A DNA stretch of 7,050 bases, taken from HIMB11 sp965657135. GTDB taxonomy: Bacteria; Pseudomonadota; Alphaproteobacteria; Rhodobacterales; Rhodobacteraceae. The notes beneath the pieces are model-generated. The model saw only the letters and a program-made list of their open reading frames with translations. It was not told where the DNA came from and searched no databases. Positions 1 through 5,473 of the stretch are shown in pieces. The position numbers and the translations under genes are program-made. Location of the stretch: positions 1 to 7,050 of the forward strand of contig CBFHNF010000040.1 in the NCBI GenBank assembly GCA_965657135.1, in the 5' to 3' direction. The number at the start of each line of letters is the position of its first letter. Positions within the stretch are counted from its first letter, which is position 1.

Positions 1-195
1 AGGGGCTTCTAAACAGACTCGCCAACCTCCGCAACCCCTAATCTTAAAAAAAATATACTCCAACGTAAAAAAAATATGACAGACGAAATAAACTTCAAAT
101 TAACTTGGTTTATTTCTCTAAAAAATTCTATTCGCCTATAAACGTTATCTCTGCTCGGACGTTTAAAGTGAATGTCCGTCAAATTGAGTTAGACC
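1..195. other. Left-edge non-coding stretch with two A8 tracts
   Basis: I see no credible gene here. The open frame that begins at 105 on the plus strand runs across the phosphatase remnant in the wrong frame and resembles nothing. Two copies of TAAAAAAAATAT lie at 45-56 and 66-77, 21 bp apart, which is about two helical turns, so the DNA may be curved. AGGGG at 1-5 is complementary to CCCCT at 35-39, and CGGAC at 156-160 to GTCCG at 174-178; both are weak. Whatever gene or element lies to the left is outside the window. Confidence 0.5.
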
Positions 196-409
196 ATGAA
201 GATTTATCAGATTACTCCCAAGTACCACGTTGCAGGCGTGTTGAAAAAAGAACACATCGCGCAGGTTCGCCGTCTGGGGTTTGTCAAAGTAATTTGCAAA
301 CAGACGCGCTCCGCAAGAAATTATTCAGCAGGCTGCTAAGGGTGGAATGGACATTTCCTCGATGGAAGAGCGCCTAACTCGAATTTACAATAGCGGCAAA
401 CATTTTTGA
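196..409 (+). pseudogene. Remnant of a Blh/TIGR01244-type (DUF442-like) phosphatase, internally deleted and frameshifted
   Basis: Two pieces of one protein family are visible in two frames. The first starts at ATG 196 (MKIYQITPKYHVAGV...) and runs to about residue 34 (GFVKVIC), matching the N-terminal 'QITPxYxVxG...GFxxVIC' pattern of the beta-lactamase-hydrolase-like phosphatase family; this frame stops at 337-339. The second, one frame over from 308 to the TGA at 407-409, reads APQEIIQQAAKGGMDISSME followed by ERL, matching the family's C-terminal end (pattern EII..AA.AGYDISxL). The family is normally about 110-140 aa; here only about 70 codons remain, and most of the central region with the Cys-x2-G-T-R-S phosphatase loop is gone. 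A residual CKQTRS at residues 34-39 may be the scar of that loop. The upstream ribosome binding site is poor. The gene is very probably non-functional. Family assignment is from recalled sequence pattern only. Confidence 0.68.
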
Positions 410-441
410 GGTTACATACACGCACATTGTTGATGACTGTG

Positions 442-462
442 ACACGGTCGGTGTGGTATTCT
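442..462 (+). promoter_or_regulatory. Possible extended -10 promoter for the DUF302 gene
   Basis: TATTCT at 457-462 is preceded by TGG (454-456), an extended -10 arrangement, 28 bp before the start codon at 491. No good -35 is present at the right distance (TGACTG at 434-439 is weak). A small inverted repeat, ACAC (442-445) and GTGT (451-454), sits just upstream and could be an operator half-site pair. This is motif matching by eye only. Confidence 0.3.
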
Positions 463-490
463 GAATACATACTTTCAGGACACAGTTATC

Positions 491-943
491 ATGAAAAGCG
501 CATTCCTTATTAATGCATTCATACTGATCACACTCAGCAACAGCGCCGTTGCCTCGGATACAATCACCTATAATGTCAAGGATCAGTCCTATGACGATGT
601 TATGTTCGGATTGGAAAATGCGATCTTAGACTTTGGGCTTGTTATATCCGAACGCAATCATGTCGGCGATATGCTTGAGAGAACAAAGACTGATTTAGGG
701 GAAACCCAAACCATTTATAAATATGCAGACGTCTTTGGATTTTGTTCGGCTCCTTTATCACGTGCCGCCATGTTAGAGGATCCGATGAACATTCGGTACT
801 GTCCCTACAATATATATATGTTCCAAATTTCAGAAGATTCGCCAGTCATCATCGGCTATGACGTTTATCCAGACGGTGCCTTGCAACAGGTTCAGGATCT
901 TTTGGATAATATCACGCGCAGTGCGATTGGACTAGACGAGTAA
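491..943 (+). CDS. Exported DUF302-family protein
   Basis: A 150-aa protein with a Sec-type signal peptide: Lys2, a hydrophobic stretch at about residues 4-16 and a likely cleavage site after Ala-Val-Ala (19-21), so the mature form is periplasmic. Residues about 24-130 fit the DUF302 pattern: an amphipathic helix (YDDVMFGLENAILDFGLVIS, 34-53), a 'VGDML' helix, a strand with aromatic residues and Cys85, then a proline- and tyrosine-rich strand (YCPYNIY, 103-109) and a final GYDVYP. The two cysteines, 85 and 104, could form a periplasmic disulfide. The molecular function of DUF302 is not established. AGGA at 477-480 lies 10 nt before the ATG, a slightly long spacing. It appears monocistronic: a decayed gene lies upstream and a hairpin (979-1007) downstream, facing convergent clpB. 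The family call is moderately sure; no role is inferred. Confidence 0.75.
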   Translation: MKSAFLINAFILITLSNSAVASDTITYNVKDQSYDDVMFGLENAILDFGLVISERNHVGDMLERTKTDLGETQTIYKYADVFGFCSAPLSRAAMLEDPMNIRYCPYNIYMFQISEDSPVIIGYDVYPDGALQQVQDLLDNITRSAIGLDE

Positions 944-978
944 TCCTATCGATCAACGTCATTTTTGAACGGGACTAT

Positions 979-1007
979 TGACGCACTACATGTTGCATAG
1001 TGCGTCA
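979..1007. terminator. Perfect 10-bp hairpin between convergent genes
   Basis: TGACGCACTA (979-988) and TAGTGCGTCA (998-1007) are exact reverse complements around a 9-nt loop. The hairpin lies 35 bp after the DUF302 stop codon and 22 bp beyond the clpB stop codon, so it could end transcription from both sides. There is no T-tract on either strand, so it is not a classical intrinsic terminator; it may act with Rho or as a 3'-end stabiliser. Its arms share the core CGCACT/AGTGCG with the hairpin at 5436-5462. Confidence 0.55.
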
Positions 1008-1029
1008 TAAGTATTTCATAGTGATTGCA

Positions 1030-3648
1030 TTAATGGACGACGGCATCGCCTGGGCGTTCACGATTGGTGGCGCCCACCCGATCACCGATGATCAACCCCT
1101 CGGCCCCAGCTGAAATTGCGAGTGTTTCGCCATCTTTGACATCGCCCGATAACAGCAAATCGGCCAAGGGATCCTGAAGCGCGCGCTGTATCACACGTTT
1201 CAGCGGACGGGCGCCAAATACCGGATCGTATCCTTCATCCGCCAACCATGTTTTTGCCGATGTATCACATAGCAATGTAATTTTTCGATCCAAAAGGCGT
1301 TTTTGTAATCGCGACAGCTGGATTTCAACGATCCCATCCATATCCGAACGTCCAAGTCGATCAAAGATAATGGTTTCATCCAAACGATTCAGGAACTCAG
1401 GCCGGAAATGCGCGCGTACAGCATCCATCACATCTCGTTTGGCATCCGCACTATCGGCCCCATCAGGCAGCTGACTAAGTGCCTGCGCACCCAAGTTCGA
1501 CGTGAGGATGATTAAGGTTTGTTTGAAATCAACCTTTCTGCCGTGCCCATCGGTTAGTCGTCCATCGTCTAGTACTTGCAACAGCACATTAAACACATCT
1601 GGGTGTGCCTTTTCGACTTCGTCAAACAACACAACCTGATAAGGGCGACGGCGCACTGCTTCGGTCAACACCCCCCCTTCGTCGTATCCGACATATCCCG
1701 GTGGTGCGCCGATTAAACGGGATACAGCATGTTTTTCCATGAACTCAGACATATCGATGCGCACCATTGCGCTGTCGTCATCAAACAAGAAAGAGGCAAG
1801 TGCCTTGGTCAATTCTGTTTTGCCTACGCCGGTTGGCCCGAGAAACAAAAACGAACCAAGTGGCCGATTTTCATCGTTTAGTCCGGCCCGCGCACGCCGC
1901 ACCGCATTTGACACCGCGCCAACTGCCAAGTTTTGGCCAATGACGCGATTGTGCAACTCATCCTCCATCCGAAGTAGTTTTTCACGTTCTCCTTCCAGCA
2001 TTTTGGACATCGGAATGCCGGTCCAGCGTTCCACGACGGAGGCAATTTGTTCGGGGCGCACGGTTTCAGCAACCATCCTCCCATCATCCCCTTCGCGGTT
2101 TTCGGCGTCACTAAGCTGTTTTTCTAGCTGGGGAATGATACCGTAGGAGAGTTCGCCAGCGCGCGCCAGATTGCCTTCGCGTTTGGCGATTTCCAAATCG
2201 GCACGGGCACGATCAAGCTGCTCTTTCAAATCGCGCGCTGAGGCAAGTTTGTCCCGTTCAGCCTGCCATTGTGCGGTCATGCTTGTGCTGCGATCCTGAA
2301 GATCGGCCAAATCCTTTTCTAAAGAAGCAAGCCGATCAACAGATGCGACGTCATCTTCATGCCGTAGCGCTGCCGCCTCAATCTGCTTTTGCAAAATTTC
2401 GCGGTCCAGCGCGTCCAACTCTTCTGGTTTGCTATCCACTTCCATTCGCAAACGACTGGCGGCCTCATCCACTAAGTCGATCGCTTTGTCTGGCAGGAAA
2501 CGATCTGTGATATAACGTTGTGACAGCGTCGCAGCAGCCACTAAGGCGCTGTCGGAAATACGCACACCATGATGGAGTTCATATTTCTCCTTGATCCCGC
2601 GCAAAATTGAAATCGAATCTTCGACTGTTGGCTCTTCGATCATCACAGGTTGGAATCGACGGGCAAGGGCCGCGTCTTTTTCGACGTACTTACGATATTC
2701 ATCCAATGTCGTTGCGCCGATACAGTGTAATTCACCACGCGCAAGCGCTGGTTTAATGAGATTTGCCGCATCCATCGCGCCATCTGTTTTGCCCGCACCA
2801 ACCAAAGTGTGCATTTCGTCAATGAATAAGATAATTTCGCCTGCCGCCGCGCTGATTTCATTTAGGATCGCTTTCAGGCGTTCTTCGAATTCACCGCGAT
2901 ACTTCGCTCCGGCAATTAAGGCTCCCATATCTAATGCCATAAGTTTTTTGTTGCGTAGGGATTCGGGCACGTCACCATTGATAATGCGAAGCGCCATGCC
3001 CTCAGCGATGGCAGTTTTACCCACGCCAGGCTCGCCAATAAGTACGGGATTATTTTTGGTGCGACGGGACAGCACCTGCATTGCACGGCGAATTTCATCA
3101 TCACGCCCAATAATCGGATCGATTTTACCATCCCGTGCTGCTTGCGTTAAGTCATGCGAATATTTGTTTAGGGCATCATATCCGTCTTCTGCATTCGCAC
3201 TGTTAGCGGTCCGTCCCTTGCGAATATCGACGATAGCGCTGTTCAGCGATTGTGCGGAAACGCCACCAGCACTCAGCGCATCTTTTGCCGCGGATTTCAC
3301 GATTGCCAGCGCTGTTAGCATGCGTTCAGCAGGGACAAACTGATCCCCCGCCTTTTTAGCAAGGTCTTCGGCTTGGCCAATTACTTTTACGGTCTGCGTG
3401 TCAATGTAGGCTTGTGTATCACCATCAACCTTTGGCAGCTTAGCGACAGCATCTGAGACACTGTCCCGGACTGCTCCTGCATCACCGCCTGCCCGTACAA
3501 TCAGATTCGTAGCAAAGCCCTGATCATCGTCCAGCAACGCCTTTAAGATATGTTCAGGCAAAATACGCTGATGGTTTTCGCGAATTGCGATGGTTTGTGC
3601 CGCTTGGATAAACCCGCGCGCACGCTCCGTGAACCTGCTTAAGTCCAT
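1030..3648 (-). CDS. clpB: ATP-dependent disaggregase ClpB (Hsp104 family AAA+ chaperone)
   Basis: An 872-aa hexameric cytosolic chaperone that, with DnaK/DnaJ/GrpE, threads aggregated proteins through its pore. Order of domains: Clp N-domain about 1-150; first AAA+ module with Walker A GEPGVGKT (205-212), pore-loop Tyr250 in GAKYRGEFE, Walker B ILFIDE (273-278) and the arginine pair 330-331; coiled-coil middle domain about 400-525, diagnostic of ClpB rather than ClpA/ClpC; second AAA+ module with Walker A GPTGVGKT (604-611), pore loop GYVG (651-654), Walker B VVLFDE (672-677) and sensor-2 GARPLKR (812-818). No ClpP-binding loop is apparent. Length is normal for the family. The frame stays open upstream to 3717, but the start at 3648 (MDLSRFTERA) is chosen because AGGAG (plus-strand 3656-3660) precedes it by 7 nt and the protein then begins like other ClpBs. 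All key residues seem intact. Confidence 0.98.
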   Translation of the reverse strand: MDLSRFTERARGFIQAAQTIAIRENHQRILPEHILKALLDDDQGFATNLIVRAGGDAGAVRDSVSDAVAKLPKVDGDTQAYIDTQTVKVIGQAEDLAKKAGDQFVPAERMLTALAIVKSAAKDALSAGGVSAQSLNSAIVDIRKGRTANSANAEDGYDALNKYSHDLTQAARDGKIDPIIGRDDEIRRAMQVLSRRTKNNPVLIGEPGVGKTAIAEGMALRIINGDVPESLRNKKLMALDMGALIAGAKYRGEFEERLKAILNEISAAAGEIILFIDEMHTLVGAGKTDGAMDAANLIKPALARGELHCIGATTLDEYRKYVEKDAALARRFQPVMIEEPTVEDSISILRGIKEKYELHHGVRISDSALVAAATLSQRYITDRFLPDKAIDLVDEAASRLRMEVDSKPEELDALDREILQKQIEAAALRHEDDVASVDRLASLEKDLADLQDRSTSMTAQWQAERDKLASARDLKEQLDRARADLEIAKREGNLARAGELSYGIIPQLEKQLSDAENREGDDGRMVAETVRPEQIASVVERWTGIPMSKMLEGEREKLLRMEDELHNRVIGQNLAVGAVSNAVRRARAGLNDENRPLGSFLFLGPTGVGKTELTKALASFLFDDDSAMVRIDMSEFMEKHAVSRLIGAPPGYVGYDEGGVLTEAVRRRPYQVVLFDEVEKAHPDVFNVLLQVLDDGRLTDGHGRKVDFKQTLIILTSNLGAQALSQLPDGADSADAKRDVMDAVRAHFRPEFLNRLDETIIFDRLGRSDMDGIVEIQLSRLQKRLLDRKITLLCDTSAKTWLADEGYDPVFGARPLKRVIQRALQDPLADLLLSGDVKDGETLAISAGAEGLIIGDRVGATNRERPGDAVVH

Positions 3649-3715
3649 GGGTAATCTCCTTTTTACTAAGCACCAAATATGTTGCGCCCGACATCGGCAC
3701 GCACTCTTTGGCCTC

Positions 3716-3730
3716 ACCCACCATGTGGGT
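3716..3730. promoter_or_regulatory. Inverted repeat at the clpB transcription start region
   Basis: ACCCAC (3716-3721) and GTGGGT (3725-3730) are exact inverted copies around a 3-bp centre. The repeat overlaps the proposed -10 element of clpB and is 68 bp upstream of its start codon. It could be an operator or the first stem of the clpB 5' leader. No regulator can be named from the sequence. Confidence 0.3.
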
Positions 3731-3751
3731 ATTCAAACCTAACTGATCAAG
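3723..3751 (-). promoter_or_regulatory. Possible heat-shock (RpoH-type) promoter of clpB
   Basis: Reading the minus strand, CTTGATC (plus 3751-3745) is followed after 15 bp by CCCACAT (3729-3723). This resembles the sigma-32 pattern CTTGAAA, spacer of 11-16, CCCCATNT, and clpB is a standard RpoH target. The -35 half is the better match; the -10 half is imperfect. A sigma-70 alternative on the same strand is TTGCAA (3760-3755), 18 bp, TTGAAT (3736-3731). The expected leader is roughly 70 nt. Confidence 0.38.
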
Positions 3752-3763
3752 ATTTTGCAAAAT
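3752..3763. promoter_or_regulatory. 12-bp perfect palindrome between divergent promoters
   Basis: ATTTTGCAAAAT is its own reverse complement. Its centre, TTGCAA (3755-3760), serves as a candidate -35 box on both strands. It sits between clpB and the rightward operon, so it may be an operator, a shared -35 or both. Confidence 0.35.
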
Positions 3764-3784
3764 TTTTACCCATCGGGCTAAAAT
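3755..3784 (+). promoter_or_regulatory. Probable sigma-70 promoter of the 86-aa gene and pyrF
   Basis: TTGCAA (3755-3760), an 18-bp spacer and TAAAAT (3779-3784) give a reasonable housekeeping promoter, with transcription expected to start near 3791, about 45 nt before the start codon at 3837. An inverted repeat, AATGAT (3782-3787) and ATCATT (3798-3803), covers the -10 and start region and could bind a repressor. Motif matching by eye only. Confidence 0.45.
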
Positions 3785-3836
3785 GATATCCTAATGGATC
3801 ATTAATTTTAATATCGCACAACGAAAGGATTAATGA

Positions 3837-4097
3837 ATGCACATTATTACAGCCCGCACATCAAACGTACGCCGACTTGAAGATCATCAGATCATCTTTG
3901 GTCTGGTTAGCTTTGATACGAACCAAGGTCAAATTCATGTTGAGGTCACAGTTCAGCCAGAAACCGAAGCCGAACTGGCCATGCCCCAAGCCGCAATGAT
4001 TAAAGAGGCCAAACGCAAACTATGCCGGGTCAATAAATTTCCTGCCGAGGTCGTCAGCGCAACGGTTCACGATATGCTAATGTCCCGCGTTGCTTGA
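3837..4097 (+). CDS. Small conserved-looking cytosolic protein of unknown function, upstream of pyrF
   Basis: I do not recognise this 86-aa protein as a named family. It has no signal peptide and no membrane segment. The first half (about 3-40) alternates hydrophobic and polar residues as in beta-strands (IIFGLVSF, IHVEVTVQ); the second half is helical (about 49-62 and 71-84) with a basic patch KEAKRKLCR at 57-64 and one cysteine, Cys63. The start is supported by AAAGGA at 3824-3829, 7 nt before the ATG; another ATG at 3833 is in a different frame. The stop is followed after 52 bp by pyrF on the same strand with no terminator between, so co-transcription is likely. The clear start site, promoter and codon usage like its neighbours argue that it is a real gene. 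Confidence 0.8.
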   Translation: MHIITARTSNVRRLEDHQIIFGLVSFDTNQGQIHVEVTVQPETEAELAMPQAAMIKEAKRKLCRVNKFPAEVVSATVHDMLMSRVA

Positions 4098-4149
4098 CCA
4101 TTTGAAACCTGTCTGTCAAAGCAAGCGCGCACATTAAAAGGAGCCCACC

Positions 4150-4869
4150 ATGTCAGATGATCGCTTAATTATTGCCCTCGATGTTCCAAATGTCGTTCAG
4201 GGTTTGGATTTGGCAGGCAAAATTGGGGACGCTGTCAACTTCTACAAAATTGGCTTGGGTATGCTGACAGGTGGCGGTCTCGCGCTCGCCAATGAGTTAA
4301 AGCAAGAATATGGCAAACGCATCTTTTTGGATATGAAGTTTTTTGACATCGGCGCCACGGTTGAGGCGGCTGTGCGCGGGATTGCGCAATATGATTTGGA
4401 TTTTCTAACAGTTCACGGGGACCCACATGTTGTTAGCGCCGCGAAAGAGGGTGCGGCCGGCAGCAATTTAAAAATTCTGGCGGTTACGATCCTAACATCG
4501 CTTGATCGCACAGATTTGGACAATGCCATGATCAAGGATGGGGATATCCCCGATTTGGTTGTCGAACGGGCGGGACGTGCATTTGACGCAGGGGCCGATG
4601 GCGTTATCGCATCACCCCAAGAATCGAGTTTGATCCGCGCATTGCCTGACTCGGCTGGCCGTTTGATCGTGACGCCAGGCGTGCGCCCAGCGGGGGCAGA
4701 TTTGGGTGATCAAAAACGTGTCACGACACCGGGTGAAGCCATTGCAAACGGATCTGACCATATTGTCGTTGGCCGCCCCATCTGGCGCGCCGATGACCCG
4801 CGTCAGGCGGCGTTAGATGTGGTCGCTGAATTTAACCCCGATGTCGCCACACGGTCGGCACAGCGTTAA
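4150..4869 (+). CDS. pyrF: Orotidine 5'-phosphate decarboxylase
   Basis: Catalyses the last step of de novo UMP synthesis, OMP to UMP plus CO2, in the cytosol as a TIM-barrel dimer. The protein has 239 aa, the usual size of the bacterial type. Visible signatures: strand 1 LIIALDVP with Asp11; YKIG with Lys33; the catalytic Asp-Lys-Asp cluster FLDMKFFDIG, with Asp61, Lys63 and Asp66; VHGD with His89; the phosphate-gripping VTPGVRP (174-180) with the Gln188/Arg190 segment; and VVGRPI (206-211) with Arg209 contacting the substrate phosphate. The start at 4150 is backed by AAGGAG (4138-4143), 6 nt before the ATG. It lies second in a probable two-gene unit with the 86-aa gene. No clear terminator follows; GGTCTGAA (4907-4914) can pair with TTCAGATCC (4931-4939) with one bulge, but there is no T-tract. 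Nothing in the enzyme looks defective. Confidence 0.97.
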   Translation: MSDDRLIIALDVPNVVQGLDLAGKIGDAVNFYKIGLGMLTGGGLALANELKQEYGKRIFLDMKFFDIGATVEAAVRGIAQYDLDFLTVHGDPHVVSAAKEGAAGSNLKILAVTILTSLDRTDLDNAMIKDGDIPDLVVERAGRAFDAGADGVIASPQESSLIRALPDSAGRLIVTPGVRPAGADLGDQKRVTTPGEAIANGSDHIVVGRPIWRADDPRQAALDVVAEFNPDVATRSAQR

Positions 4870-5106
4870 GCGTATTTTATGTCGTAAATAGTCAATCTTG
4901 GCCCAAGGTCTGAATTTATTCTGACGGTATTTCAGATCCTCAAGCCGACCTCGGGTGGTGTGTAAGCGCCTCCCATGGGGCGGTTGGCGCTCACCAATGT
5001 GACGATTGGCTGGGAACAGAAATTAACAAGTTTATTGAATAGCGTCCTAGGGCCAATCACTCGAAATGTGCATGATCCATTTGTTGTACTGGCAACGCAC
5101 GATCCC
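4870..5106. other. Gene-free interval with nested inverted repeats; possible structured RNA
   Basis: No convincing coding sequence is present in the 237 bp between pyrF and the membrane-protein gene. There are several complementary segments. AGCGCC (4965-4970) pairs with GGCGCT (4986-4991), enclosing CCCATGGG. CCAAT (4994-4998) pairs with ATTGG (5005-5009). TCGGGTGGT (4951-4959) can pair with ATCACTCGA (5056-5064), 9 pairs including two G-U, closing a 114-nt domain. GATTGGC (5004-5010) can instead pair exactly with GCCAATC (5053-5059), competing with both the small hairpin and the outer stem. This could be a small RNA, a regulatory 3' end of pyrF, or chance. No clear promoter was found for it on either strand. 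Confidence 0.35.
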
Positions 5107-5343
5107 TTAATCCGCGTTTAATCCTTCTTTGCGGCCAGCAGTGATCAAGGTGTAACCAAGGTAGAATCCAGTCAGCGCCATTGGCATCTGGCACAAAAGG
5201 ATGACAGGCCAACCGTTTTCAATCACGGCGCGCACATTCATTGCAGTCAGCAAAATTGATATGATGGTTGTTACCGCAAAAAGCCCAAGCGCAAACATTT
5301 GCTTGTCACTCATTCGTTTTACATCTTGTTGGTTATGCTCCAT
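5107..5343 (-). CDS. Small inner-membrane protein with two transmembrane helices
   Basis: A 78-aa protein I cannot assign to a named family. Two hydrophobic segments are visible: about 16-37 (MFALGLFAVTTIISILLTAM and beyond) and about 45-68 (WPVILLCQMPMALTGFYLGY and beyond), joined by a short loop with Arg38 and Glu42. The N-terminus (Lys9, Arg10, Lys14) and the C-terminus (Arg71, Lys72) are basic, so by the positive-inside rule both ends face the cytosol. The start at 5343 is preferred over Met11 because AAGGAT (plus-strand 5352-5357) precedes it by 8 nt, while Met11 has no such site. It has its own promoter (5373-5401) and is separated from the upstream MBL gene by a strong hairpin, so it is probably transcribed alone. 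The gene is likely real; its function is unknown. Confidence 0.72.
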   Translation of the reverse strand: MEHNQQDVKRMSDKQMFALGLFAVTTIISILLTAMNVRAVIENGWPVILLCQMPMALTGFYLGYTLITAGRKEGLNAD

Positions 5344-5372
5344 TTGAATTCATCCTTTTTGCAATCAATTTC

Positions 5373-5401
5373 AACATATTCCATTTTTTGAATAAAATCA
5401 A
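5373..5401 (-). promoter_or_regulatory. Probable sigma-70 promoter of the 78-aa membrane protein
   Basis: On the minus strand TTGATT (plus 5401-5396), a 17-bp spacer and TATGTT (5378-5373) give the ideal spacing with four of six matches in each box. The -10 box ends 29 bp before the start codon. It lies just beyond the hairpin at 5436-5462, as expected for an independent unit. Confidence 0.45.
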
Positions 5402-5435
5402 GTTAAATAATTATGAATATACCGCCAAAGACACT

Positions 5436-5462
5436 TTGGGCGCACTAAATAAGTGCGCCCAA
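5436..5462. terminator. Perfect 11-bp hairpin downstream of the MBL-fold gene
   Basis: TTGGGCGCACT (5436-5446) and AGTGCGCCCAA (5452-5462) are exact reverse complements around a 5-nt loop, a very stable GC-rich stem 11 bp after the stop codon of the MBL-fold gene. No T-tract follows on the minus strand, so it may be a Rho-assisted or L-shaped terminator. The inner core CGCACT/AGTGCG is shared with the hairpin at 979-1007. Confidence 0.65.
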
Positions 5463-5473
5463 TGGACAATGTA

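Noticed and set aside
1..39. Possible insertion-sequence end or tRNA fragment at the left edge
   Set aside because: AGGGG/CCCCT complementarity and a GAGTCTGTTT-like stretch on the minus strand are too short to identify without the sequence to the left.
105..377. 90-aa plus-strand open frame
   Set aside because: It overlaps the phosphatase remnant in a frame that matches nothing, is rich in Arg and Ser, and has no ribosome binding site.
2591..3343. 250-aa plus-strand open frame opposite clpB
   Set aside because: It is an antisense shadow of the conserved clpB first AAA+ module; composition is Ser/Arg/Ala-rich without domain signs.
3649..3717. 23-residue N-terminal extension of ClpB
   Set aside because: The extension is Cys/Arg-rich and unlike ClpB N-termini; AGGAG lies correctly before the internal ATG at 3648.
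3554..3760. 68-aa minus-strand frame overlapping the clpB start
   Set aside because: It spans the clpB promoter and leader, has no homology I recognise and conflicts with the clear clpB start.
4936..5121. Minus-strand open frame (about 61 codons) after pyrF, ending ...RPMGGAYTPPEVGLRI
   Set aside because: No ATG except 14 codons from the end, no ribosome binding site, no recognised homology; treated as chance, though a BLASTX would settle it.
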